NCBI RefSeq assembly: GCF_904846345.1
Contig: NZ_CAJHAJ010000001.1
Span: 62,001 to 126,000 of the forward strand
Origin: Psychrobacter maritimus
GTDB taxonomy: Bacteria; Pseudomonadota; Gammaproteobacteria; Pseudomonadales; Moraxellaceae
Length of the DNA stretch: 64,000 nt
Direction of reading: 5' to 3'
The notes below the pieces were generated by a model. That model was not told the DNA's origin and did no database searches. It saw nothing but the letters and a program-made list of their open reading frames with translations. Each line of letters opens with the position of its first letter. Within the stretch, counting starts at the first letter, position 1. Shown piece after piece: positions 9,472 to 18,109 of the stretch. Both the position numbers and the translations under genes were made by a program.

Positions 9472-10758
9472 ATGGCGTTAATAGTACAAAAATACGGCGG
9501 CACCTCGATGGGCAGTATCGACCGCATCAAAAATGTCGCCAAACGAGTCAAACGCTGGCATGACAACGGTCATCAAGTGATTGTGGTGGTGTCTGCCATG
9601 AGCGGCGAAACCAACCGTTTGATCGATTTAGCACGCCAAATCAGCAGCCAACCTGACCCACGCGAATACGACCAAATGGTCTCAACGGGCGAACAAGTCT
9701 CTATCTCTTTACTTGCGATGGCGATTAAAGAGCTGGGGGTTGGCGCCCGTTCATTCACCGGTCGCCAAGTCGCCATTAAAACCGATAGCGCCCATAATAA
9801 AGCGCGTATCGAAAGCATCGATGATAAAAACATCCGTGAGCAACTAGATGCGGGCAACGTCGTTATCGTCGCAGGCTTCCAAGGTATCGATGAAGAAGGC
9901 AACGCGACGACATTAGGTCGCGGCGGCTCTGACACCACAGGTGTTGCCATTGCAGCAGCCTTGGGCGCTGATGAATGCCAAATCTATACCGATGTCGATG
10001 GCGTTTATACTACCGACCCACGCGTGACCTCAAAAGCCAAAAAACTTGAAAAGATTACCTTTGAAGAAATGCTTGAGATGGCAAGCCTTGGCTCCAAGAT
10101 TTTACAGATTCGCTCAGTAGAGTTCGCTGGCAAATATGGCGTGCCACTGCGCGTATTATCTAGCTTTGATGAAAACAACGATGGTAGCTTCGACCAAGAC
10201 TTTCAAGACAATGTCGGCACCCTAATTACGATAGACGAAGGAGACAACATGGAACAGGCAATCATCTCAGGTATCGCTTTTAATCGCGACGAAGCAAAAA
10301 TAGTCGTGCGCGGTGTGCCTGATCACCCTGGTATCGCCTCTGCCATCCTAAGCCCTATCGGTCGCGCCAATATCGAAATCGATATGATCGTCCAAAACCT
10401 ATCGACCAACGGCACCACTGACTTCACCTTTACCGTCAACCGTACTGACATGGATAAAACCATGAAAGTGCTAGAAGATGAAGTGAAAGATGAGATTGGT
10501 GCCAAAGAGATATTGGCCAACAACGAAGTGGTTAAAGTGTCATTGGTCGGTGTTGGTATGCGCTCGCATGCTGGTGTTGCTAGCTTGATGTTCCAAACCT
10601 TGGCTGAAAACAATATCAATATCCAAATGATATCGACCAGTGAAATCAAAGTGTCTGTACTTATCCAAGAACAGCATTTAGAAAAAGCGGTCAAATCATT
10701 GCACACGGCCTTTGGGCTTGACCGTGAAGACGGTGACAGCAAAATTGCTGGGTTATAA
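9472..10758 (+). CDS. lysC: Aspartokinase
   Basis: LysC phosphorylates aspartate, the first step towards Lys, Thr, Met and diaminopimelate. The N-terminal kinase domain shows KYGGTSMGS (residues 7-15), the [21 protein letters not shown] substrate-binding region and the [13 protein letters not shown] motif. Two ACT regulatory domains follow from about residue 265. The 428-residue length and single kinase domain match the lysine/threonine-regulated class. Inside the gene, an AAGGAG with an in-frame ATG would give a separate 169-residue ACT subunit. It sits between alaS and csrA, with a terminator after it. Confidence 0.97.
   Translation: MALIVQKYGGTSMGSIDRIKNVAKRVKRWHDNGHQVIVVVSAMSGETNRLIDLARQISSQPDPREYDQMVSTGEQVSISLLAMAIKELGVGARSFTGRQVAIKTDSAHNKARIESIDDKNIREQLDAGNVVIVAGFQGIDEEGNATTLGRGGSDTTGVAIAAALGADECQIYTDVDGVYTTDPRVTSKAKKLEKITFEEMLEMASLGSKILQIRSVEFAGKYGVPLRVLSSFDENNDGSFDQDFQDNVGTLITIDEGDNMEQAIISGIAFNRDEAKIVVRGVPDHPGIASAILSPIGRANIEIDMIVQNLSTNGTTDFTFTVNRTDMDKTMKVLEDEVKDEIGAKEILANNEVVKVSLVGVGMRSHAGVASLMFQTLAENNINIQMISTSEIKVSVLIQEQHLEKAVKSLHTAFGLDREDGDSKIAGL
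10238..10251 (+). promoter_or_regulatory. Internal ribosome-binding site and start for a LysC beta subunit
   Basis: AAGGAG at 10238-10243 is followed after five bases by an in-frame ATG at 10249 (codon 260 of lysC). Translation from here would give 169 residues comprising only the two ACT domains, 10249-10758. Alpha/beta aspartokinases made from an in-frame internal start are established for Bacillus subtilis and Corynebacterium glutamicum. That it operates here is inferred from the strong site, which is better than the one at the gene's own start. Confidence 0.7.
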
Positions 10759-11153
10759 ATATTTAATGGCTAGCGTTTATACATTATAAGCATCAGCACT
10801 TTAATAAAGACCAAAGCGGGTTGCATACTTATTAAGCAAATAACGATTGATTATTTTTAGCAAATTTTAATTAAATAGAGTCTTATTAGGCTCTATTTTC
10901 TTTTATTACTATTGCTAAGGTAAGTATATACCTAATAGTTTTGTGAAAACCCGTGACAGTATCTGTTATGCCCCCTATAATGGGGCTTTCATTTGGGCTA
11001 AATGAATCTACCTATCATTACCGCTATTGGCACCACCTTAAGCATTGTTTTTATGATGAATACATTGCTTATTTAGTGCTGCGGTGATGTCCTGTAATTG
11101 AGACGCAATCTGATGAGTAATAATCTGTTGATGCGACATAAGGAGTGTGACGC
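10759..11153. other. lysC-csrA spacer
   Basis: The spacer contains the lysC terminator hairpin at 10873-10905 and a GC-rich hairpin (GCCCC/GGGGC) at 10970-10986 in the csrA leader. The csrA promoter should lie between or after them. No gene is supported. Confidence 0.55.
10873..10905 (+). terminator. Intrinsic terminator of lysC
   Basis: AAATAGAG and CTCTATTT form a stem with a ten-base loop, followed by TCTTTT, about 115 bp after the lysC stop. Confidence 0.7.
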
Positions 11154-11399
11154 ATGTTAATTTTGACACGCCGCGTGGGCGAAACTCTAATGATTGGCGA
11201 CGAGGTCAGTGTGACTGTCCTAGGTGTCAAGGGCAATCAAGTACGAATCGGTGTGAATGCACCTAAAGATATTGCCGTACACCGTGAAGAGATTTATCAG
11301 CGTATCCAGCATGAGCGTACGGTACAGTCGCAAATGCAACATCTTGAACAAGGCAGCTTTGCGCCTTCATTCGATGATGAAGACTATTTCAATCGCTAA
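11154..11399 (+). CDS. csrA: Carbon storage regulator CsrA/RsmA
   Basis: CsrA is a small homodimeric RNA-binding protein that binds GGA in mRNA leaders and represses or stabilises transcripts. The first 60 residues are canonical: [16 protein letters not shown], then [30 protein letters not shown]. The 81-residue length exceeds the usual 61 because of a Gln- and acid-rich tail ending EDYFNR. The ATG at 11154 has AAGGAG upstream. That site carries a GGA, as in genes that CsrA autoregulates, although autoregulation is only inferred. It lies downstream of lysC, as rsmA does in Pseudomonas. Confidence 0.97.
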   Translation: MLILTRRVGETLMIGDEVSVTVLGVKGNQVRIGVNAPKDIAVHREEIYQRIQHERTVQSQMQHLEQGSFAPSFDDEDYFNR

Positions 11400-11491
11400 A
11401 TGGTTCGCTTACTATCTAACTATCAATAATTATTGGGCATAAATTAAGCACCCTATTTCTGCTTTCTAATCTGCTCTGAGGTCATGTATTT

Positions 11492-11866
11492 ATGAGTATC
11501 CGCCAATCAGATGTATCGGCTCTACTTAATGGTTTGAATAAAAAAGCCATTGGATTCAATGATGTCATCAGCTTTATTGATGATTTTTATCGCTATGCAC
11601 CGGCGCCTTTTGTCAATGGCTTGATCCATAACGCTGCTGGCGAAAACGAAGGCAGCGCCAAGATTTTTGGCTTTGCTAAGCACCATGGCTTAAATCAATT
11701 AGACACCCTAAAGCTGTTCGGTGAGCATTATGCCAAGGTTCAAGCGACCCCAAAGGGTACGGACCATGCCAATATCCGCAACTTTTTACATTGGGGTTGG
11801 CAAGGGTTTTTGATGGAAAAAAACCCATTAACGCCGCGTCCAAGTGTTGATACCAGCGCGCTATAG
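11492..11866 (+). CDS. HopJ-family protein
   Basis: The 124-residue protein matches the HopJ family by its layout and sequences such as FYRYAPAPFVNGLIHNAAGENEGSAK and NIRNFLHWGWQGF. The family was named after a Pseudomonas syringae type III effector candidate, but homologues are widespread in bacteria without such secretion systems, and no secretion genes are nearby. Its cellular role is unknown. It follows csrA by 93 bp on the same strand and ends before a strong terminator, so csrA and this gene may be one transcript. Confidence 0.8.
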   Translation: MSIRQSDVSALLNGLNKKAIGFNDVISFIDDFYRYAPAPFVNGLIHNAAGENEGSAKIFGFAKHHGLNQLDTLKLFGEHYAKVQATPKGTDHANIRNFLHWGWQGFLMEKNPLTPRPSVDTSAL

Positions 11867-11901
11867 TGATGTAGCTATGTAGTGATGCCATATTGATACA
11901 T

Positions 11902-11937
11902 AAAAAAGCCACGCTATCATCATAGCGTGGCTTTTTT
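11902..11937. terminator. Bidirectional terminator between convergent genes
   Basis: AAAAAAGCCACGCTAT and ATAGCGTGGCTTTTTT form a 16-bp stem with a four-base loop. It ends both the HopJ-family gene (plus) and the yeaC-like gene (minus). Confidence 0.93.
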
Positions 11938-11975
11938 ATGTGCATTATTTTTTATCCGAAAATTTCGATGTTAGT

Positions 11976-12287
11976 CTATTTATTGCGAAATTTGACCGGC
12001 TGCACTGCACCTTTAGGATTGGGCATATTGGGATAATGATGCTCGTGTTCAACATCACATTCAGCGCCCACAATAGAGCCATCGTCTTTTACAGGTTTAT
12101 GGATATAACCGGTACGCTCGGCTGGCGGCAGATGCTCATGCTCCCAAACCATCACCGCTTGCATACAAGTTTCGCGCTGCTCAGGCGTGAGCTTACGACC
12201 ATCTGGCCACTTACCTATCTCAATCGCCAAACGGAATTGATCGACCACTTCGGGGGTGACACTTGCTAATATCGTTTGTTTGTCCAT
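11976..12287 (-). CDS. YeaC-like DUF1315 protein
   Basis: The N-terminal 50 residues (ASVTPEVVDQFRLAIEIGKWPDGRKLTPEQRETCMQAVMVWE, read in part) are the DUF1315/YeaC signature; no activity is known for the family. The C-terminal half (HLPPAERTGYIHKP to FRNK) is His- and Pro-rich. The ATG at 12287 is preceded by GAGAGTAGG. It is separated from nadK by 70 bp and a hairpin, so it has its own transcript or is reached by readthrough from nadK. Confidence 0.8.
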   Translation of the reverse strand: MDKQTILASVTPEVVDQFRLAIEIGKWPDGRKLTPEQRETCMQAVMVWEHEHLPPAERTGYIHKPVKDDGSIVGAECDVEHEHHYPNMPNPKGAVQPVKFRNK

Positions 12288-12318
12288 CGTACCTACTCTC
12301 CACTACTATATTTTATAC

Positions 12319-12345
12319 AAAAAGCCTCAGCGAACAGGCTTTTTA
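12319..12345 (-). terminator. Terminator of nadK
   Basis: AAAAAGCCT and AGGCTTTTT pair around a nine-base loop directly after the nadK stop on the minus strand. Confidence 0.75.
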
Positions 12346-12357
12346 TCATCGATGCGC

Positions 12358-13374
12358 TTATTCTTCTATAATATCATCATCAACATCCATACTGAATTCT
12401 TCGGCATGGACGTTCCAGTGCAACTTGGTGCGGCAGGCCTCATAGAAATCAAACCCAGGTGGATGTAACAAGGTCAGCTTATCAGGGTGCTTGCGAATAT
12501 ACAGGCGTTGCTCTTGATCAAGCGGTATACTGGGCTTGCCATCGGCGCTCACCTGCGGCTGGGTGCGATTGTCCTCATGGATACGAATACAAATCTCACT
12601 CGTCCCACTCACCACAATCGGGCGACTAGACAAAGTGTGCGGATGCATCGGCACCAAACAAATCGCATCCATACTCGGGTGAATAATAGGACCACCGCCA
12701 GAGAGTGCATAAGCCGTTGAACCCGTTGGTGTCGCGACAATAAGCCCATCACTATGCTGGCGGTAAACATCATGACCATCAATTTTCATCTGAAAATCAA
12801 TCATGTGCACCGATTTACCCGCATGTAATACCACATCGTTAAGCGCCATATCTTCATGAATAATCTTGCGACCTTCACGAATCTCCATGGTGAGCAAAAA
12901 CCTATGGTCTAACTGATAATCACCCATCAATACTTGGCGTAATTTAAAGGCGGCTTCATCAGGCTTTACATCGGCTAAAAAACCAAGGCGACCACGGTTG
13001 ACCCCCAATACAGGGACACGGTAGCGTGCCAGTGCTTCAGCGGCATGCAATATCGAGCCATCACCACCGACCACGATGACCAAGTCACAAATCTCGCCAA
13101 TTAAACTGCGCTTGACGATTTTGACGCGCTCAATCTCGGTCAGGTTTAACGTCGGTAAATTGGCCGTTTGTACATCCATAATCAATGTTAAATTCATATC
13201 ATTGATGGTTTGGGCAATCTGCACCAAACTTTGGGTCACACTACGTTTTCCCGCGCGGCCCATCAGACCGATACGCCTGAAAGCAGGATTTTTGATAGCG
13301 TGGAACAGCTCTGATTCATGTAAGTGCGGCAATCGGGCGGACTGCGCTGAGTTTTCCATAAAACGACTCGGCAT
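12358..13374 (-). CDS. nadK: NAD kinase
   Basis: NadK phosphorylates NAD to NADP. The catalytic GGDGSILHAAEAL motif and the TPTGSTAYALSGGGPI motif are both present, with NRGRLGFLADV between them. At 338 residues it is about 40 longer than usual, from an N-terminal extension before FRRIGLMGR and an acidic tail ending DVDDDIIEE. An alternative in-frame ATG at 13359 would remove five residues, and neither start has a clear ribosome-binding site. It is divergent from the Bax-inhibitor-like gene. Confidence 0.96.
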   Translation of the reverse strand: MPSRFMENSAQSARLPHLHESELFHAIKNPAFRRIGLMGRAGKRSVTQSLVQIAQTINDMNLTLIMDVQTANLPTLNLTEIERVKIVKRSLIGEICDLVIVVGGDGSILHAAEALARYRVPVLGVNRGRLGFLADVKPDEAAFKLRQVLMGDYQLDHRFLLTMEIREGRKIIHEDMALNDVVLHAGKSVHMIDFQMKIDGHDVYRQHSDGLIVATPTGSTAYALSGGGPIIHPSMDAICLVPMHPHTLSSRPIVVSGTSEICIRIHEDNRTQPQVSADGKPSIPLDQEQRLYIRKHPDKLTLLHPPGFDFYEACRTKLHWNVHAEEFSMDVDDDIIEE

Positions 13375-13669
13375 AACGGTAAAGTACAGGGCAATGATAG
13401 CGAGAAAACAGCGCTTAGACTAGCATGTTTATCAATTATCGTTGTTAACTGTCGTAATTGACCCCATATATCTTCTATCATACGCCACTTTTAGGCGTGT
13501 TTGTTTAGCTACTCACTATCGCACCCTATTTCTATATACATGGGCGAATCACCGGCGTAATAGTCACTGAGAGCCTTGTATGCTGTCACGCAAACACAGT
13601 TGACAATAATAGCGGTTTTGCTAAAGTAGCTGGCATCTCAGTTATTTATATTTTATTAAGGACATTTTT

Positions 13670-14392
13670 ATGGCCAATCCTATTGTCAGTCGTGCAGAGC
13701 TTGCCGTTGGCGGCGCGCCGATGACGGTTAAGGGCGTGATTCAAAAAACCAGTCTATTGCTTGGCTTATCGGCGATTACTGGTATTGGATTTTTCTTTTA
13801 TGCGTTAATGGCAGGCCTATCACAAGGTTTTATCACCATGGCGGCTTTTGGTAGTATGTTTGCCGCTTTTGGTCTTGCTATTTTTATCACTTTTAAACCG
13901 CAAAAAGCCAAAACCTTTGCCGTACCTTATGCTCTATTAGAAGGCATCTTTTTAGGTGGTATCTCACTATTCTTTATGCGCATGTACCCAAGCGTGCCAG
14001 TTACTGCGATGTGTGCGACCTTTGTCACCGCAGCTGTGATGCTAGGGCTATATCGCTCAGGTCTGGTTAAAGTGACTGAAAAATTCCGCTCAATCGTCAC
14101 CTCAGCATTGATTGCCATCATGCTTGTTTATGTGGCGCAGTGGGTACTGTCCTTAGCGTTCGGTTCGAGCTTACCCTTCTTATTTGAAGGTGGCGCCATC
14201 GCTATCGGCTTTAGCTTATTCGTGATTGTTATCGCCTCTTTTACCCTGTTATTAGACTTTGATAATATTGATCGCGGTGTGGCGATGGGTGTATCTGAAG
14301 ACTACGAATGGTTATTTAGTATTGGTATCCTTGCCACGCTGGTGTGGATGTATATCGAATTTATGCGTCTGCTAAGTTACCTACAAGACTAA
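13670..14392 (+). CDS. Bax inhibitor-1 / YccA-family membrane protein
   Basis: The 240-residue protein consists almost entirely of seven predicted membrane helices, with the family features YALLEGIFLGGISLFF and a final charged region DFDNIDRGVAMGVSEDYEW before the last helix. Bacterial members are inner-membrane proteins; some relatives are calcium leak channels, but a role here is not shown. TAAGGAC precedes the ATG. A 15-bp sequence ending exactly at the stop codon (TACCTACAAGACTAA) is repeated two bases later, outside the gene, a small tandem duplication. A terminator follows. Confidence 0.88.
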   Translation: MANPIVSRAELAVGGAPMTVKGVIQKTSLLLGLSAITGIGFFFYALMAGLSQGFITMAAFGSMFAAFGLAIFITFKPQKAKTFAVPYALLEGIFLGGISLFFMRMYPSVPVTAMCATFVTAAVMLGLYRSGLVKVTEKFRSIVTSALIAIMLVYVAQWVLSLAFGSSLPFLFEGGAIAIGFSLFVIVIASFTLLLDFDNIDRGVAMGVSEDYEWLFSIGILATLVWMYIEFMRLLSYLQD

Positions 14393-14438
14393 GCTACCTA
14401 CAAGACTAATCTAAACCCTGTTTAGCAGTTATTTAAAT

Positions 14439-14471
14439 AAAAAAACCGTCTTTTATAAAGGCGGTTTTTTT
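14439..14471 (+). terminator. Terminator of the Bax-inhibitor-like gene
   Basis: AAAAAACCGTCTTT pairs with AAAGGCGGTTTTTT (one G-T pair) around a short loop, ending in seven T. Confidence 0.85.
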
Positions 14472-14519
14472 GTGGGTAATTTTCAGAAATTTATTTAAAT
14501 GAGTTTAAGCTGGTTTAAA

Positions 14520-17348
14520 TTAAGCACGCTTTAGGCGCAGCGCATTTAATACCACAAATAATGAGCTTAGCGACATACCAATCGCCGCAAGCCAAGGTGG
14601 CACATAGCCTAAAGCCGCCGGTATCAAGACACTACTATTATAAATGAGCGCCCAACGCAAGTTTTGCTTAATAATACGCTTGGTCTTATCAGCGATACGT
14701 TTCGCCGCAGTAATAGCTTCAATCTGACCATTTAGGATAATACTGTCACTCGATACTTGCGCTAAATCTGCCGCGCCCGCAATTGAGGTTGAAACATCGG
14801 CTGCGGCCAATACTGGCGCATCATTAATACCATCGCCGACCATTAATACAACCGCGCCTTTTGCTTGCAGCGCTTGAATATGATTGACTTTATCGGTTGG
14901 AGATAAACCGTTATAAGCGGCTTTCATGCCTAAGTCCTCAGCCATTATTAGCGCTTGCGGGCTTGGGTCACCGGTCAGCATGACCGGCTCAATACCAAGC
15001 TCTTTCAGCGTATCAAGCATCGATTTAGCACTATCACGCACCTTATCGTTAAAGTAAAAACAGGCCAGCGCTTGCCATGCATTTGACTGACTATCCTGAC
15101 AAGACAATACCACGGCCGAGCTGGCTCGCTGTGCAACCAAATCAATGACTAAGTCATGATTATCACTATTCGCTTTATTCAAGGCAAAATCCACATGACC
15201 AATGCGATATAGCACCCCATCAATCATCGCTTCTACGCCGCCTGCCGGATAATACTGCAAGGCTTGCGTAGCTGGCAGGTGCAATTGATAAGCTGCTGTG
15301 AGCAGAGCGTGAGCAATCGGATGGCGACTACCGACTTCAAGCGCGGCGGCAATCGCTAATAGCTTGTCCTTTTCGTCACTAGCATCATTTATGTCTATTT
15401 TATCTGTCGTCGCAACATTAGCGGCTATTAGCTCGATATTTAATAGATTGGGCTTACCGTAAGTGAGCGTACCGGTCTTATCAAACGCCACATGGGTAAT
15501 CTCAGCAAGGGTTTGCAAAGTATGCCCACGTGTGGTTAAAAAGCCATAGCTTGCCAAGCGATTGGTCGCTACCGTCAGCGCAATCGGTGTCGCTAAGGAC
15601 AGCGCACAAGGACAGGTCGCCACCAAGACTGCAACCGTCGCCCAAATCGCTTGGCTTGGGTCAACGATATACCAACCGATAAATACCAAAGCTGACAATA
15701 CTAAAATCCGTGCCACAAACCAACGTGCCAGCTTATCCGCTTGCTGAGCGAGTTTTGGTTTCTCGCTCATGGCACGGTTCATCAGCCTGTCTATCAACCC
15801 TATCTGGCTGTCTTCTGGCAATGCAGTCACTAGCATCTCAAACGGCTGACTGTCGTTTTGTGCGCCGCCAACGATATAATCGCCTTGAGTTTTGATGATT
15901 AAATCACCCTCACCTGTCAGCAAGCTTTGCGAAACGGTAGCGGTTTGGCTGAGCAAGATACCATCGCTGATAATCTCTGAACCAGCCTCCACCATGATGA
16001 TGTCACCCACTTGCAAGCTATGAGCGGTCACCATCTGTTTGTCTTTTTGCTTGTTATTTAGCGTATGCTGCGTTTTTGAGAGATTGGCGGGCGTATTATT
16101 GGATTGCTGCCAGTCTTGAGCAATACGCAAGGTCAACTGCTGAATATTGGTATCCATGCTTTGCATAAAGTTAGGCATCAATTTTGCTACAGCGCTTGTG
16201 TCATTAACCGCTAAATCATTATTTGGGTTAGCAACTTGTTCAGTGTCATTATCAGCAAGGGTTTCATTAAGGGCATTTTGCTCCAGAAGCTGCAAGATAC
16301 GCGCAGCTGCGTCTTTATCTTCGGCAATTTTTTGCACTAAGACAGGCTCGACCACCACCAAGTCATTGGCCATGGTGGCTGCTTTCAGGCGTGCATTATG
16401 CTCAATATAACGCCCAGCCAATAAGAAGAAAATAAACATACTGACCGAATCATAGTACGTCTCCCCTTGCCCCGTGACGGTAGCGTAAAGACTGGCAAAG
16501 AACGTCACCACTAAGGCAATACTAACCGGCACATCCATATTGACTTGACGGGCACGAATCGCTGACCATGCTGAAGTAAAAAACGGCACACCCGCATAAA
16601 AGAATACCGGCGTACTCACAAATAACGATACCCAACGTAGAAAGTCACGTTGGAAAATAAGCATGTCGCTATATTCACCAAAGTAAATCGCCACAGCATA
16701 CATCATCGCTTGCATCGAGCCGAGCGCCGCGATACCAAGACGCAATAGCATCTGACTGTTATGACGTGCCAGCATAGCCTCGTGGGTATCTTGACGATAA
16801 GGCTTGGCTTCGTAGCCAATCTCATTGATAACGCCCAAAATACGACTAATCGGCAGCTTGTCTTCGTTCCAAATTACCCGCATACGCTGATTGGTTAAAT
16901 TTACCTGACATTGACTGATGCCATCTAACTCATCTAAACGCGACTCAATCAACCACGTACAAGCGGCACAGCGCAGATTATTCACCGACAGCTCGGCTAC
17001 CGACATGCCATCTTGCGCATAGACAAACTGCGACTTTATCTCGTCGTGATCATAAGCTTCGAGGCGAGTCAGCTGGGTGGGCAAACTTGCCGTACGGTTA
17101 ATCTCTGAGCGGTCAAGATAATATTGCTCAAGTCCCGCCTCGACGATACTTTGCGCGGCCAACTGACAGCCCATACAGCACATCTCACGTGACTGACCCA
17201 ATATCTCAGCATGAAACGGCGGCTGCGGCACAGGATCACCGCAATGAAAACAGTGACCGGCAAGCGGCAATACCAAACCCTCAGTAATTGAGTGATCTTG
17301 ATAATGACGGTTGCTGCTTGATGGCATTGGTGAGGGAACACTGGACAT
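14520..17348 (-). CDS. ccoI: Copper-translocating P-type ATPase, CcoI/FixI type
   Basis: This is a P1B heavy-metal ATPase. The N-terminal cysteine domain (CFHCGDP and CCMGCQ) followed by an HMA domain with LRCAACTWLIESRL is characteristic of CcoI/FixI, which supplies copper for cbb3 oxidase assembly. The membrane CPC motif (near residue 578), DKTGTLT (near 621) and GDGINDAP (near 838) are intact. At 942 residues it exceeds the usual 750-830 because about 100 polar residues (roughly 345-445) are inserted before the actuator domain, rich in Asn, Gln and Asp. No cco oxidase genes are in the window, so the cbb3 assignment rests on architecture alone; a general copper exporter is the alternative. 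Confidence 0.85.
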   Translation of the reverse strand: MSSVPSPMPSSSNRHYQDHSITEGLVLPLAGHCFHCGDPVPQPPFHAEILGQSREMCCMGCQLAAQSIVEAGLEQYYLDRSEINRTASLPTQLTRLEAYDHDEIKSQFVYAQDGMSVAELSVNNLRCAACTWLIESRLDELDGISQCQVNLTNQRMRVIWNEDKLPISRILGVINEIGYEAKPYRQDTHEAMLARHNSQMLLRLGIAALGSMQAMMYAVAIYFGEYSDMLIFQRDFLRWVSLFVSTPVFFYAGVPFFTSAWSAIRARQVNMDVPVSIALVVTFFASLYATVTGQGETYYDSVSMFIFFLLAGRYIEHNARLKAATMANDLVVVEPVLVQKIAEDKDAAARILQLLEQNALNETLADNDTEQVANPNNDLAVNDTSAVAKLMPNFMQSMDTNIQQLTLRIAQDWQQSNNTPANLSKTQHTLNNKQKDKQMVTAHSLQVGDIIMVEAGSEIISDGILLSQTATVSQSLLTGEGDLIIKTQGDYIVGGAQNDSQPFEMLVTALPEDSQIGLIDRLMNRAMSEKPKLAQQADKLARWFVARILVLSALVFIGWYIVDPSQAIWATVAVLVATCPCALSLATPIALTVATNRLASYGFLTTRGHTLQTLAEITHVAFDKTGTLTYGKPNLLNIELIAANVATTDKIDINDASDEKDKLLAIAAALEVGSRHPIAHALLTAAYQLHLPATQALQYYPAGGVEAMIDGVLYRIGHVDFALNKANSDNHDLVIDLVAQRASSAVVLSCQDSQSNAWQALACFYFNDKVRDSAKSMLDTLKELGIEPVMLTGDPSPQALIMAEDLGMKAAYNGLSPTDKVNHIQALQAKGAVVLMVGDGINDAPVLAAADVSTSIAGAADLAQVSSDSIILNGQIEAITAAKRIADKTKRIIKQNLRWALIYNSSVLIPAALGYVPPWLAAIGMSLSSLFVVLNALRLKRA

Positions 17349-18109
17349 AATCGCGCTTATTTCCTTTCGACAGGTTTACTTACAGCCGACTGGCCTTTAA
17401 TAAACTTGTCATGATTAACTAGAGTCAATCCCTATGTAAAAGAGCTGCTTAACAAGGCTGTTTTTTAACACAGCTACTTTACATAGATATTGGCATGACT
17501 GGCATAAACAAAATACCGAACAAGAACGATAACGGCTCATTAATAGCATTGGCAGCATAGATAGCATTAATAAAAAGCATCATAAAACAAATTGTGAGGA
17601 AGTATGATGCCACTACTTTAAATAATATAAGTGACGTAAATGGTAAACTGCTGGTTTGGCTAGTGCTTTTAATACAGCTTATATAGTTTATCCAATTCAA
17701 AAACGATACAGTAAAGCTGGGATAAGTTTTTCGAAGCCTCTGTCGGCATCGGCACAGCAAGCGAGAAAAAGTTATCCCAGCAAAATCCGCCTACCAACCT
17801 ATTGCTTTTGTTTGTTATTGCTTTCAGGTAATAGCAACTATATGGCATCAATACGCTCTATTAAAAGAGTCTAAAGCTTGCGTAAAAACCTATTAATATA
17901 CCATTAAGTATTAAGATAACCATTATACTATAAGCAGGTGCGCTAAGCAGCATAACCCTTAGTCGCATATAGTCGCGCCATCTCAATGTATCCAACCCCC
18001 ATATAACGAATCTCTAACGAACGCCCGATGAATGCGCGCGTTGACGATGATAGATTGAAAAAATTGTCAATTTGCGTCATTATGAGGCAGTTTTTTATCC
18101 CAGAATGGT
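17349..18109. other. Long divergent intergenic region, ccoI / mrcB
   Basis: About 760 bp without a supported gene. It holds an inverted-repeat element at 17716-17781 and an imperfect hairpin at 18042-18079 (TGACG/CGTCA outside, ATTGA/TCAAT inside) shortly before mrcB. The short open frames here overlap the inverted repeat on both strands and look like chance. Confidence 0.55.
17716..17781. repeat. Inverted-repeat element, candidate interspersed repeat
   Basis: GCTGGGATAAGTTTTT (17716-17731) and AAAAAGTTATCCCAGC (17766-17781) are inverted 16-bp arms with one mismatch, around a 34-bp centre. The shape resembles a small non-autonomous mobile or REP-like element. Only one copy is seen in the window. 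Confidence 0.55.

Noticed and set aside
11492..11866. Type III secretion effector and a possible virulence locus
   Set aside because: The HopJ name is historical; there are no secretion, chaperone or hrp genes nearby, and the family is common in non-pathogens.
17716..17781. Complete insertion sequence
   Set aside because: No transposase frame lies between or beside the arms; at most it is a non-autonomous element.
17479..17874. Short open frames on both strands around the inverted repeat before mrcB
   Set aside because: They overlap each other and the repeat; the sequence is better explained as a non-coding repeated element.
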